A DNA stretch of 64,000 bases from Parafrigoribacterium mesophilum. Its GTDB lineage: Bacteria; Actinomycetota; Actinomycetes; Actinomycetales; Microbacteriaceae. Under the pieces are notes generated by a model. The model saw only the letters and a list, made by a program, of their open reading frames with translations, was not told the DNA's origin and searched no databases. Below, one piece after another: positions 46,142 to 55,329 of this stretch. Position numbers and translations under genes: made by a program. The stretch covers positions 1,550,001-1,614,000 of the forward strand of contig NZ_JBDJAF010000001.1 of assembly GCF_039652555.1 (NCBI RefSeq). The letters are read 5' to 3'. How positions within the stretch are numbered: the stretch's first letter is position 1; each line of letters starts with the position of its first letter.

Positions 46142-48204
46142 CTGACAAGCTGACCAATCCGACGGTCTCCGAACTGATCACCCGGTCGAACCGGCTGGGC
46201 GCGGACCGCCGGAACACGAACTACGCCGGCGGGAACACGTCGGCCAAGGGCACCGACGTCGATCCGGCCACCGGGGAGACGGTCGAGCTGATGTGGGTCA
46301 AGGGCTCCGGCGGGGACCTGGGCACGCTGACCGAATCCGGGTTGGCGGTGCTCCGGCTGGACCGCCTGCGCGGCCTGGCGAAGGTCTACCCCGGCGTGGA
46401 GCGCGAGGACGAGATGGTCGCCGCGTTCGACTACGTGTTGCACGGCAAGGGTGGAGCGGCGCCGTCAATCGACACGGCGATGCACGCTCTCGTGGATGCC
46501 GCTCACGTGGATCACCTGCACCCCGACTCCGGGATCGCGTTCGCCACCGCAGCTGACGGCGAGGCGCTGACGGCGGCGGCGTTCGGCGACAAGGTGCTGT
46601 GGGTGCCGTGGCGCCGGCCCGGCTGGCAGCTCGGGGCGGACATCGCCGCGATCAAGGCGTCGCATCCGGAGGCGATCGGGTGCAACCTCGGCGGACACGG
46701 AATCACCGCCTGGGGGGATACGAGCGAGGCGGCGGAAGCGAACTCGTTGTGGATCATCGACACGGCGGCGACCTATATAGAGGAGCACGGCCGTCCCGCT
46801 CCGTTCGGGCAGGTTCTTGAGGGCTACCAGGCGCTGCCGGAGGCGGAGCGGCTGGCCAAGGCGGCTGCGTTGGCACCTGTCTTGCGGGGACTCGTGTCCA
46901 CCGACAGGGTGCAGGTGGGGCACTTCACCGATTCGGAGGTGGTGCTGGACTTCCTGACTCACGCCGAGCATCCACGCCTGGCGGCTCTGGGCACCAGCTG
47001 CCCGGACCACTTCCTGCGCACCAAGGTGAAGCCTCTCGTGCTGGACCTGGCAGCCGAGGCGAGCGTCGAGGACTCGATCGCCCGCCTGACCGAGCTGCAC
47101 GAGCAGTACCGGGCGGACTACCGCGCGTATTACGAACGCAACGCGCACGACCCTTCGACACGCTCAGGGAGCGTCCCCGCCATGCGCGGTGCGGATCCGG
47201 CGATCGTGCTCATCCCCGGTGTCGGCATGTTCAGCTACGGAGCCGACAAGCAGACCGCTCGGGTTGCCGGGGAGTTCTACGTGAACGCGATCAACGTGAT
47301 GCGCGGGGCCGAGGCGATCTCCACCTACCGGCCGATCGATGAGGCGGAGAAGTTCCGCATCGAGTACTGGGCGCTCGAGGAGGCGAAGCTGGCCAGGCGG
47401 CCGAAGCCGAAACCGTTGGCCACCCGCATCGCGTTGGTCACCGGGGCGGCCTCCGGGATCGGCAAGGCGATCGCCCACCGGCTGGCCGCAGAGGGCGCCT
47501 GTGTGGTGATCGCCGACCTCGACCTGGTCACGGCGCAGGCCGCCGCCGCCGAAATCGGCGGCACGGATGTCGCGATCGGCCTGAAGGCGGATATCACCAG
47601 CGAGACCGAGGTCGCCGCCGCGGTGAACGCGGCAGTGTTGGCCTTCGGCGGGCTGGACCTGGTCGTCAACAACGCCGGCCTGTCGCTGTCCAAGTCACTG
47701 CTGGAGACCACCGTGGCGGACTGGGACCTGCAGCACAACGTGATGGCGAAGGGATCGTTCCTGGTGTCCCGAGCCGCCGCGAAGGTGCTCATCGATCAGA
47801 AGCTCGGCGGCGACATCATCTACATCTCCTCGAAGAACTCGGTGTTCGCCGGCCCGAACAACATCGCCTACTCGGCCACCAAGGCCGATCAGGCCCACCA
47901 GGTGCGGCTGCTGGCGGCGGAACTGGGCGAGCACGGGATCAAGGTGAACGGCATCAACCCGGACGGAGTGGTGCGCGGTTCCAGGATCTTCGCCGGCGGG
48001 TGGGGCGCGAAACGCGCCGCCGTGTACGGGGTGCCCGAGGAGAAACTCGGCGAGTACTACGCGCAGCGCACCATCCTGAAGCGCGAAGTGCTGCCGGAGA
48101 ACGTCGCGAACGCGGTCTACGTGCTGTGCACCAGCGACCTCGACCACACCACCGGGCTGCACATCCCGGTCGACGCCGGCGTCGCCGCCGCCTTCCTGCG
48201 ATGA
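46138..48204 (+). CDS. rhaD: Bifunctional L-rhamnulose-1-phosphate aldolase / L-lactaldehyde dehydrogenase
   Basis: 688 residues from GTG 46138, coupled to rhaI (the open frame extends upstream inside rhaI but is not used). The N-terminal class II aldolase half has DHLHPDSGIAFAT and later GCNLGGHGITAW, cleaving rhamnulose-1-P to dihydroxyacetone phosphate and lactaldehyde. The C-terminal SDR half has ALVTGAASGIGKAIA, the NNAG motif and the catalytic YSATKADQ, oxidising lactaldehyde to lactate with NAD. This fusion is the standard arrangement in Actinobacteria and Bacillus. At residues about 338-346 a repeat-derived insertion (DPSTRSGSV) interrupts family sequence. Confidence 0.95.
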   Translation: MTDKLTNPTVSELITRSNRLGADRRNTNYAGGNTSAKGTDVDPATGETVELMWVKGSGGDLGTLTESGLAVLRLDRLRGLAKVYPGVEREDEMVAAFDYVLHGKGGAAPSIDTAMHALVDAAHVDHLHPDSGIAFATAADGEALTAAAFGDKVLWVPWRRPGWQLGADIAAIKASHPEAIGCNLGGHGITAWGDTSEAAEANSLWIIDTAATYIEEHGRPAPFGQVLEGYQALPEAERLAKAAALAPVLRGLVSTDRVQVGHFTDSEVVLDFLTHAEHPRLAALGTSCPDHFLRTKVKPLVLDLAAEASVEDSIARLTELHEQYRADYRAYYERNAHDPSTRSGSVPAMRGADPAIVLIPGVGMFSYGADKQTARVAGEFYVNAINVMRGAEAISTYRPIDEAEKFRIEYWALEEAKLARRPKPKPLATRIALVTGAASGIGKAIAHRLAAEGACVVIADLDLVTAQAAAAEIGGTDVAIGLKADITSETEVAAAVNAAVLAFGGLDLVVNNAGLSLSKSLLETTVADWDLQHNVMAKGSFLVSRAAAKVLIDQKLGGDIIYISSKNSVFAGPNNIAYSATKADQAHQVRLLAAELGEHGIKVNGINPDGVVRGSRIFAGGWGAKRAAVYGVPEEKLGEYYAQRTILKREVLPENVANAVYVLCTSDLDHTTGLHIPVDAGVAAAFLR
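47151..47173 (+). repeat. REP-like palindromic repeat inserted in the aldolase/dehydrogenase coding region
   Basis: The segment begins CCCTTCGACACGCTCAGGGA, closely resembling the interspersed palindrome (CCCTTCGACAGGCTCAGGGA) scattered through many actinobacterial genomes. It lies inside the reading frame, adding DPSTRSGSV between the two domains where homologues run ERxA..PAMRGADPA without it. The frame is kept. Confidence 0.55.
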
Positions 48205-48221
48205 CCGCGCCCGACCCCGAG

Positions 48222-48281
48222 CGATACCGTTCCGGACGAGACATGCAGCCGCGGACGCATCGCTCGACCGGAAAGGTATCG
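48222..48281 (+). other. Inverted repeat between rhaD and rhaB
   Basis: CGATACCGTTCCGG (48222-48235) and CCGGAAAGGTATCG (48268-48281) match at 13 of 14 positions around a 32-base loop. It lies in the 88-base gap before rhaB, and could be a transcript-processing or attenuation hairpin, or an operator pair. Confidence 0.55.
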
Positions 48282-48292
48282 GTGACCGCCGA

Positions 48293-49729
48293 GTGCAGCT
48301 GGGACGCCCGGTGGTGACCGGCGCGGTCGCGGCGATCGATCTCGGCGCGACCAGCGGACGGGTCATGCTCGGGTGGGTCGGGCCGAATGAGTTGAGTGTG
48401 CTCCAGGTCGCCCGGTTTCCGAACACACCGGTGCGCACCTTCGACGGACTGCACTGGGACATCCAGGCGCTGTACGACCATGTGATCGACGGTCTTGCCC
48501 TGGCGCTCCGAGAAGCACCAGAACTTGCCAGCATCGGAATCGACTCATGGGGATGCGACTACGGCCTGTTGCGTGACGGCCGACTGCTAGCGCAGCCGTT
48601 CCACTACCGGGATGACCACAGGCCTGAAGCGATAGATCAGGTTCATTCGCGCGTTAGTGCCACAGAGCTGTATTCGGCAAACGGCATCCAGCACCTGCCG
48701 TTCAACACGGTCTTTCAACTCATCGCGGACCAGTCCTCGGGCGCACTCGAAGCGGCCGACGAATTTCTGATGATCCCAGACCTCATCGCCTGGTGGCTGA
48801 CCGGTCGGCAGGCGGCAGAGAGGACGAATGCCTCAACCACAGGGTTGCTCGGCGTGCACTCGCGGCAATGGGATGACGCGCTCATCGAACGGCTGGGGTT
48901 ACCGCGAGCGATCTTTCCCGAACTCATTGACGCGGGTACCGAGATCGGCCACGTGCTGCGGTCAGTTGCTCAGGAGATCGGGGCAAGCTCGCACCTGAGC
49001 GTGACCGCGGTCGGATCGCACGACACCGCCTCAGCGGTCGTCGCGGTCCCTGCCATCGGCGACGACTTCGCATACATCTCCAGCGGCACCTGGTCCCTGG
49101 TCGGAGTCGAATTGGACCAGCCGCAGGTGAGCGAGGCGGGACAGCGAGCCGGATTCACCAACGAGGGCGGCGTCGACGGCCGCGTGCGGTACCTTCACAA
49201 CGTCATGGGTCTATGGCTGCTCAATGAGAGCGTACGCACCTGGGAGGCCGGCGGAGAGCACGTCGATCTCCCCGCACTCCTCCGTGAGGCATCGGTGCTT
49301 TCCGGCGTCGTCTTCGATCCGGATGATCCGCGCTTCCTGCCACCAGGTGACATTCCGGCGCGCATAGTCGAATTCTGCCTGGAACAAGGGCTTCCCGTCC
49401 CGAGTTCGCGGGCGGCGCTGGTCCGCAGCATCCTGGACAGCCTCGCTCACGCTTACGCCCGCACACTGCGGGATGCCGTAAACCTTACCGGGAAGACAGT
49501 TTCGGTGGTGCACATGGTCGGCGGCGGCTCGCAGAACGAACTGCTGTGCCAGCTCACCGCCGACCGCACTGGGCTGCCCGTCCTCGCCGGCCCCGCCGAG
49601 GCCACCTCGATCGGCAACATCCTGATCCAGGCGCGAGCGCAGGGACTGGCCACGGGAAGCCTTGAGTCCCTGCGTGCGCTCGTGGCCGCGACCTTCCCGC
49701 CACGTGAGTACCGCCCGACACACGAATGA
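48293..49729 (+). CDS. rhaB: Rhamnulokinase
   Basis: About 478 residues from GTG 48293 (GTG 48314 is equally possible). FGGY-family kinase with N-terminal AIDLGATSGRVMLGWV, a middle YISSGTWSLVGVELDQP and the C-terminal VHMVGGGSQNELLCQLTADR with the ATP-binding loop. It phosphorylates L-rhamnulose at C1 before aldol cleavage by the preceding gene product. It completes the isomerase, kinase and aldolase set. Confidence 0.93.
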   Translation: MQLGRPVVTGAVAAIDLGATSGRVMLGWVGPNELSVLQVARFPNTPVRTFDGLHWDIQALYDHVIDGLALALREAPELASIGIDSWGCDYGLLRDGRLLAQPFHYRDDHRPEAIDQVHSRVSATELYSANGIQHLPFNTVFQLIADQSSGALEAADEFLMIPDLIAWWLTGRQAAERTNASTTGLLGVHSRQWDDALIERLGLPRAIFPELIDAGTEIGHVLRSVAQEIGASSHLSVTAVGSHDTASAVVAVPAIGDDFAYISSGTWSLVGVELDQPQVSEAGQRAGFTNEGGVDGRVRYLHNVMGLWLLNESVRTWEAGGEHVDLPALLREASVLSGVVFDPDDPRFLPPGDIPARIVEFCLEQGLPVPSSRAALVRSILDSLAHAYARTLRDAVNLTGKTVSVVHMVGGGSQNELLCQLTADRTGLPVLAGPAEATSIGNILIQARAQGLATGSLESLRALVAATFPPREYRPTHE

Positions 49730-49757
49730 CCTCTGCAAATGTTCTCATTGCGGCTGA

Positions 49758-49781
49758 GTGTGCCCGTTGCGCGGGGCACAC
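49758..49781 (+). terminator. Hairpin after rhaB
   Basis: GTGTGCCC (49758-49765) pairs with GGGCACAC (49774-49781) around an 8-base loop, 29 bases after the rhaB stop. No U-run follows, as is usual for actinobacterial terminators. Confidence 0.55.
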
Positions 49782-49861
49782 CTAGCCGGAACGGGAACTG
49801 TTACGGAAGCGGAAGGCGCCTGGTGTAGGTTTTTCGGCATCACCGCGACCGAGGAGGGGAC

Positions 49862-50344
49862 ATGTCGACGGACCTGAACGGCTTCCTCGATGGTGTCGAC
49901 TACCCGATGTTCGTCGTCACCGCGACGCACGACGGGGAACACGCCGGATGCCTGGTCGGGTTTGCAACCCAGGTCAGTATTCACCCGGCACGACTTCTGG
50001 TGGGACTTTCGGTCGCCAATCACACCTATCGCGTCGCTCGCGAGGCGACCACTCTCGGCGTGCACCTCCTGAGCCGCAACCAGACGGAACTCGCCGCCCT
50101 GTTCGGCGGCGAGACGGGAGATGAAATCGATAAGTTCACCCGCTGTCACTGGGCAGAAGGGCCCCACGGTGTTCGAGTACTCGGCGGCGTCACCGGCTGG
50201 ATGGTGGGTTCGGTTCTCGAGCAGGTTCCGTTGGGCGATCATGTCGGATTCCTGCTCGATCCACTCGAGTGCCAGCGCGAGAACACAGGCGACGTGTTGA
50301 TGTTCAGGCAAGTCATGGGCCTGTCGCCCGGGCATCCGGCGTGA
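49862..50344 (+). CDS. Flavin reductase domain protein
   Basis: 160 residues of the FMN-binding split-barrel flavin reductase type: DYPMFVVTATHDGEHAGCLV GFATQ at the start and SVLEQVPLGDHVGFLLDPLE near the end with the GDH motif. It may reduce free flavin with NAD(P)H or bind flavin as part of another system; the partner is not visible. The start has a strong GAGGAGG ribosome binding site. It is a single gene, convergent with the alpha-galactosidase gene. Confidence 0.85.
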   Translation: MSTDLNGFLDGVDYPMFVVTATHDGEHAGCLVGFATQVSIHPARLLVGLSVANHTYRVAREATTLGVHLLSRNQTELAALFGGETGDEIDKFTRCHWAEGPHGVRVLGGVTGWMVGSVLEQVPLGDHVGFLLDPLECQRENTGDVLMFRQVMGLSPGHPA

Positions 50345-50377
50345 CCCAGACGGGTGATCGCCCCGTTACGACCGGAT

Positions 50378-52483
50378 TCAGAACGCAGTGATCTGCAACA
50401 GAATCGAGTGTTCCGGTGCGAGGATCGGCATCGGCAGCCCCACTTCCGACAGGTAGCGACCGCTCGCCTCCGCCCCGCCAGCCAGCCAGGCCGGGGCCGC
50501 CCGTTGCAGATATGCGCCGTTCCCCGAGGGAAACACCACCTCGACCCGATAGCGGCGCGCGGCATCCAGACCCGGAATACCGATTCGGCCGGGAGTTTCG
50601 GCAAACGATGTCCCCACGCACACGAACCCGAACAGCGCCTCCGACGCATCCTGGGCGACCACGCCGTGCAGCGCGTATGCCGGGTCGGGCAGGTCGGCGT
50701 TAACGGTGATGCCGCCGTGCAGCAGGGGACGCGTGGCCTTGTACAGCGCGATGGCCTGCGTCAGTTCGGCACGCGCCGCTCCGGTGACGTGCCGGATGTC
50801 CCACTCCAGCCCGAGATGGCCGAAGATGGCCGTGGCGGCTCGGAAGGACAGGTCGTGCGTGCGGCGGGTGGTGTGCGCGGTTGGCGGGCCGATGTGTGAA
50901 CCGACGAGTTCCGGTGGCAGCACCGCCTGGGTCCAGCGCTGGATGGTCTGCCTCTCGAGCGCGTCGTTGCAGTCGGAGGCCCACACCCGCTCGGTGCGTT
51001 CCAGAATGCCGAGGTCCACGCGCCCGCCGCCGGAGGAGCAGCTCTCGATCTCGACTCCGGGATGCGCGGCCCGCAACGCGTCGAGCAGCCGGTACACCGC
51101 CAGGGTCTGCTCGTGCACCGACGGGCGGCCGTCGTGCCCCAGCTCGGCGAGGTCCCGATTCTGGTCCCACTTCAGGTAGGCGATGTCGTTCTCGCCCAGC
51201 AGCGCATCCAGCCGCTCGAACAGGTAGTTCCAGGCATCCGGATTCGCCAGATCGAGCACCTGCTGATGGCGCCAGGGTCGAGGAATCCGCCCGAACCCCG
51301 GGCCGGCGACCCAGTCGGGATGCGCGCGGATCACGTCCGAATCGGGGTTCACCATTTCCGGTTCCACCCACAGCCCGAACTGCATGCCCCGCGACACCAC
51401 GGCGTCGATCAGCGGCGTCAGCCCGTGCGGCCACAGCCCCTCGTCCACGTACCAGTCGCCGAGGCCGGCGGAGTCGTTTCGGCGGTTCCGGAACCAGCCA
51501 TCGTCGAGCACGAACCGCTCAACGCCGACCTCGCGAGCGCTCTCGGCCAGTTCGGTGAGCGTGTTCACGTCGTGGTTGAAGTACACCGCCTCCCAGGTGT
51601 TGAGCATCACCGGGCGCGGCGAGGTGGGATGCCCCGGGCGGGCGCGCATCCAACGGTGGAAGCTCTCGGTGATGCCGTCAAGTCCGTGATCGCTGTAGGC
51701 GGCGTAAGTCCACGGCGTGGTGTAGCTCTCCGCCGGCGCCAGGGTGATCTCGCCCGGTCCGAGCAGCTCCGCCATGCCGAGCATCGCTGGGCCGTACGGG
51801 GTGTTTTCGAGGTACGCCTCGTGGTCGCCGCTGAACCCGAGGTGCGCCGCCCACACTCTCCCGTGGCGGTCGCCGAATCCGGCGGAGCCAACCGCGAGCA
51901 GTAAGGAGGAGTCGTGGCCGGTTCGGCCGTGACGGCCGCTGCGCGACCAGGTTCCTTGCGCCAGCGTGTGCCGTTGCGGATGTTGTTCGCGGCACCACCG
52001 GCCGGTCAGGTCGAGGATTTCGGCGGCGGCCGGCCCGATCGGCAGCACGGTGGCCAGCGACTGCAGCTGGTAGTCGGTGGGGCCGTCGTTGGTCAGCCGG
52101 GACCGGATGCGCAGCAGGCCTTCCTCGCTGAGGTGGAGTTCCACCAGGAGGGTGATTTCCACCTCGACGTCGGCCAGCGTGATCTCGTGTCCGTCGGCGC
52201 CGAGCGCGCGGTGCCCGACGGTCACCAGCCGCGGGGAGAAGCCGCGGCCCGCGCGGTGTCCGGCCAAAGCGGGGCGGCCACGCCACCCGGAGGAGGCCTG
52301 CGGCACGAGTTCGAGGCTTTGCGGCTCATCGTAGGAGGAGTGCGGCACTGGTCCGATCAACAGCGACGGGTCCAGTGCCCCGTCATCGAGGCGGCCGCCC
52401 CAGTGCGCGACGACGGGCGCCGGACCGGACAAGTCCAGGATCAGCGAGGTGCCGGCGCCCCGCAGATGCACAACCTCGGTCAT
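50378..52483 (-). CDS. Alpha-galactosidase (GH36)
   Basis: 701 residues. The GH36 barrel is clear: VLDDGWFRNRRNDSAGLGDW, the nucleophile Asp in AYLKWDQNRDLAELG, the CSSGGGRVDLGILERTERVW segment and the acid/base SDCNDALERQ. It releases galactose from raffinose-type or melibiose-like sugars. There is no signal peptide, so it acts on imported sugars, fitting the CUT1 importer a few genes away. It follows the DeoR gene by 13 bases on the same strand. Confidence 0.95.
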   Translation of the reverse strand: MTEVVHLRGAGTSLILDLSGPAPVVAHWGGRLDDGALDPSLLIGPVPHSSYDEPQSLELVPQASSGWRGRPALAGHRAGRGFSPRLVTVGHRALGADGHEITLADVEVEITLLVELHLSEEGLLRIRSRLTNDGPTDYQLQSLATVLPIGPAAAEILDLTGRWCREQHPQRHTLAQGTWSRSGRHGRTGHDSSLLLAVGSAGFGDRHGRVWAAHLGFSGDHEAYLENTPYGPAMLGMAELLGPGEITLAPAESYTTPWTYAAYSDHGLDGITESFHRWMRARPGHPTSPRPVMLNTWEAVYFNHDVNTLTELAESAREVGVERFVLDDGWFRNRRNDSAGLGDWYVDEGLWPHGLTPLIDAVVSRGMQFGLWVEPEMVNPDSDVIRAHPDWVAGPGFGRIPRPWRHQQVLDLANPDAWNYLFERLDALLGENDIAYLKWDQNRDLAELGHDGRPSVHEQTLAVYRLLDALRAAHPGVEIESCSSGGGRVDLGILERTERVWASDCNDALERQTIQRWTQAVLPPELVGSHIGPPTAHTTRRTHDLSFRAATAIFGHLGLEWDIRHVTGAARAELTQAIALYKATRPLLHGGITVNADLPDPAYALHGVVAQDASEALFGFVCVGTSFAETPGRIGIPGLDAARRYRVEVVFPSGNGAYLQRAAPAWLAGGAEASGRYLSEVGLPMPILAPEHSILLQITAF

Positions 52484-52496
52484 TGCAGGCTCACCG

Positions 52497-53315
52497 TCAA
52501 CTTGGTTGCTTGACCAACGGCGAAGTCGCGGCTATTGCAGCTATGCGTAACAGCGGAACCTTGTCTCCGAGTATTTTCTGAGCCTCACCCGATAACCCGT
52601 CATCGGTTACCAGAACATCCGCTTCGCCGAGCCCAGCGATGGTACTCATTCCCACGACTCCCCACTTGGTATGGTCGGCCACCACTATGACCTTGCGAGC
52701 CGTAGCCGCGAACGCCCGATCGGTCTCAGCCTCCAACAGATTCGGGGTGGTGAATCCAGCGCGTTCGTCCATCCCGTGCACTCCCAGGAAGAGCACGTCG
52801 AGGTGAAGTTGGTGCAACGCGCTAATGGCGATCGGGCCGACGAGCGCATCCGATGGCGTACGCTGCCCGCCGGTCAGAATCACGCTGTTATGTGCGCCCG
52901 CGCTCTGTGCTGATGCTCTGTAAAACACGTCCGCCACCTGAATCGAGTTCGTCACGATGGTCAGACCCCGCATTTGCGCCAGCGACTTGGCCAGAGTCCA
53001 AGTCGTAGTGCCAGCGCCGAGTCCGATCGCGGATCCCGCAGTCACAAAAGAGACTGCCTCGCTCGCTATGGCACTTTTTTCTGCTTCCTCACGCACCGAC
53101 TTCTTCTCGAAGCCGGGTTCGTCGCTACTCAGCGTGCCAGGAATGGCGGCGCCACCATGCACCTTCTGCAGAAGACCAGCCCCGACGAGAACCTGAATAT
53201 CGCGGCGAATAGTCATTTCAGACACATCAAAGGCCTGAGCGAGGTCGACGACCCGTGCGGCGCCACTGATGCGAACGGTGGCCATCACCTCGGATTGTCT
53301 CGTAGCGGCTAGCAT
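52497..53315 (-). CDS. DeoR-family transcriptional regulator
   Basis: 272 residues with an N-terminal DeoR helix-turn-helix (VDLAQAFDVSEMTIRRDIQV) and a sugar-phosphate-binding DeoRC domain (AIGLGAGTTTWTLAKSLAQM, VVADHTKWG). It is likely to control the alpha-galactosidase gene downstream and the importer upstream in response to a sugar phosphate. The operator is not identified. Confidence 0.92.
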   Translation of the reverse strand: MLAATRQSEVMATVRISGAARVVDLAQAFDVSEMTIRRDIQVLVGAGLLQKVHGGAAIPGTLSSDEPGFEKKSVREEAEKSAIASEAVSFVTAGSAIGLGAGTTTWTLAKSLAQMRGLTIVTNSIQVADVFYRASAQSAGAHNSVILTGGQRTPSDALVGPIAISALHQLHLDVLFLGVHGMDERAGFTTPNLLEAETDRAFAATARKVIVVADHTKWGVVGMSTIAGLGEADVLVTDDGLSGEAQKILGDKVPLLRIAAIAATSPLVKQPS

Positions 53316-53443
53316 TTCTAGTTTTTCTGGCCTATTGATGAGGAGTAGATCAGATTCGTGGCGTGTGGTGTCACCCGTGTCTCCGCTCGCACTATAAGGC
53401 CAGGTCCACTATTCCACTCAGCTGCTGTCCCGTGTGAGCATTC

Positions 53444-54358
53444 TTACCCTTTACTCGCCCCGAGAGTGAGCCCAGCCACGAATTGGCGCTGCAAGAGCAG
53501 GTAAATGATCAACGTCGGGATGACTGTGATGATCGCGCCGGCCGAGAGGAGGTTGTAGTTCGCGACGAACTGCCCCTGCAGATTCTTGATCGCCGTGGTG
53601 ACCGGGAGCATGTCGCCGCTCTGGAGAAACAGCAGCGGCCAGAAGAAGTCGTTGTAGATCCAGATGACCTCGAGCGTGCCCAGCGCGGCCAGCGCCGGCT
53701 TGCACAGCGGCATGATGATGGCGGAGAACCTACGCCACATGCCCGCGCCGTCGACCAGGGCGGCTTCTGCGAGGTCGACCGGCAACGCCTTCATGTAGTT
53801 GGACAGCACAAACGTGCAGAAGCCAATTTGGAACGCCGTGTCAACCGCGATTACCCCGGTGTAGGTGTTCAACAGCGACCCCGAGCCGCTGATCGAGTAC
53901 GGCAGCTCGAAATGCTTGAACATCTCGAACAACGGAGCGGCCAAAACCTGCGGGGGCAGCAGGTTTCCCGCCGTGAACATGATCAGCAGTGTGATGTTGA
54001 ATCGCCAGGTGAACCTGCTGACCGCGAACGCCATCATCGCGGCGAAGAAGAGCGTCAGGATCACCGCGGGCACGGTGATGATCACCGAGTTCCAGAAGTA
54101 GGTGGAGAAGCCGCCCTGCGTCCACGCCGCAACGAAGTTGTCGAAGTTGAAGACGCCGCCGAGGCTGAAGTATCCGTATCTATCGGTCGCCTCCTTTGGA
54201 CGCAGCGCAGTGAACAGCGCCCACCCCAGCGGAATCAGCCACATCACCGCCATCACGATCAAAAAGAGATGTGTCCCGTAGTGACGCTTGCCGGTGGACC
54301 TCACCCGTGAGGCCAACGGATCGTGAACGGTCTCCGGAGACGCGAGGGAGGTGCTCAT
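53444..54358 (-). CDS. CUT1 sugar ABC transporter permease (MalG-like)
   Basis: 304 residues, six membrane segments (LFLIVMAVMWLIPLGWALFT) and the EAA motif LAEAALVDGAGMWRRFSAII. It forms the inner-membrane channel with the MalF-like partner, whose gene it overlaps by four bases. No ATPase gene is present here, so the shared MsiK-type ATPase common in Actinobacteria is probably used. The substrate is probably a galactoside. Confidence 0.93.
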   Translation of the reverse strand: MSTSLASPETVHDPLASRVRSTGKRHYGTHLFLIVMAVMWLIPLGWALFTALRPKEATDRYGYFSLGGVFNFDNFVAAWTQGGFSTYFWNSVIITVPAVILTLFFAAMMAFAVSRFTWRFNITLLIMFTAGNLLPPQVLAAPLFEMFKHFELPYSISGSGSLLNTYTGVIAVDTAFQIGFCTFVLSNYMKALPVDLAEAALVDGAGMWRRFSAIIMPLCKPALAALGTLEVIWIYNDFFWPLLFLQSGDMLPVTTAIKNLQGQFVANYNLLSAGAIITVIPTLIIYLLLQRQFVAGLTLGASKG

Positions 54359-55317
54359 CGGTCCTCCTTCTTAAAGGTGCGCGCCAGGTAGATGACGATC
54401 GGCCCCAGCGAAATGACCAAGAGGATGGCGGCCAGGGCGGATCCGACCCCGATGATCTGGCCCTCGCCGATCAGATTCTGGATGACGAGGGCACTGAGCA
54501 GTTCCAACCCGTTCCGGCCGCCGTTGATGATGTACACGATGTCGAATGCCCGCAACGACTCGATGATCGTCACCACCACGATGACGATGTTGATCGGCTT
54601 CATCACCGGGAAGATCACCTTGACGAACGACTGGAGCGCGCTGGCGCCATCGATGGATGCCGCCTCCCGCAGTGACGGGTCGACGCCCTTCAGACCCGCC
54701 AGGTAGAGAATCATCACGTAGCCGGCGTGGCGCCAGGTCGCCGCAACTAGCGCCGCCCAGATGTTGACGTTCGGATCGCCGAACCAGTCGACCGCGGCCG
54801 GGGTGCCCGAGGTGCCGAGAAGGAAGTTGAGCAGGCCGTTGTCCCGGGAGTAGAACAGCTGCCACACCACCCCGACCAACACCAGCGACAGCATCACGGG
54901 GGTGAAGAAGACGCTCTGGTAGATCTTGCTGCCGCGGATGTTCTGATCCAGCAGCACCGCCAGCAGCAGTCCGAGGGGTGTCGCGACCAGGCCCAGGAAG
55001 AGCAGCCACAGGATGTTGTGCTGCACCGCCGGCCAGAACGGCGGGTAGTCCTGGAAGATGTAGGCGTAGTTGCTGAGGCCGGCCGGCTTCATGTCCGAGA
55101 ACTGCAGCCCGTTCCAGCGCACGAACGACAGCAGCACGGACAGCAGGGTAGGAATCCAGATCAGCACCAGCTGGATCAGGGTGGGCACGGCGATCATCAC
55201 GCCGAGCACGACCTTGTCCCGCCGCGACAGCCTGAGCCTGGTGCGTCTCGGGCGCCCCGGCGGGGCAGAGGAGAAGAAGGTCCTCTGCGCCGCCCGGGCC
55301 GTTGCTACGCGCGTCAT
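54355..55317 (-). CDS. CUT1 sugar ABC transporter permease (MalF-like)
   Basis: 320 residues, membrane protein with KVVLGVMIAVPTLIQLVLIW and the EAA motif LREAASIDGASALQSFVKVI. It lies 12 bases after the solute-binding gene and overlaps the MalG-like gene. Partner of the above in importing an oligosaccharide. Confidence 0.93.
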   Translation of the reverse strand: MTRVATARAAQRTFFSSAPPGRPRRTRLRLSRRDKVVLGVMIAVPTLIQLVLIWIPTLLSVLLSFVRWNGLQFSDMKPAGLSNYAYIFQDYPPFWPAVQHNILWLLFLGLVATPLGLLLAVLLDQNIRGSKIYQSVFFTPVMLSLVLVGVVWQLFYSRDNGLLNFLLGTSGTPAAVDWFGDPNVNIWAALVAATWRHAGYVMILYLAGLKGVDPSLREAASIDGASALQSFVKVIFPVMKPINIVIVVVTIIESLRAFDIVYIINGGRNGLELLSALVIQNLIGEGQIIGVGSALAAILLVISLGPIVIYLARTFKKEDR

Positions 55318-55329
55318 GGTCGTTGCACG

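Noticed and set aside
48201..48317. 38-codon frame overlapping the rhaD stop by ATGA
   Set aside because: Contains one arm of an inverted repeat and no recognisable sequence; more likely a leader than a gene.
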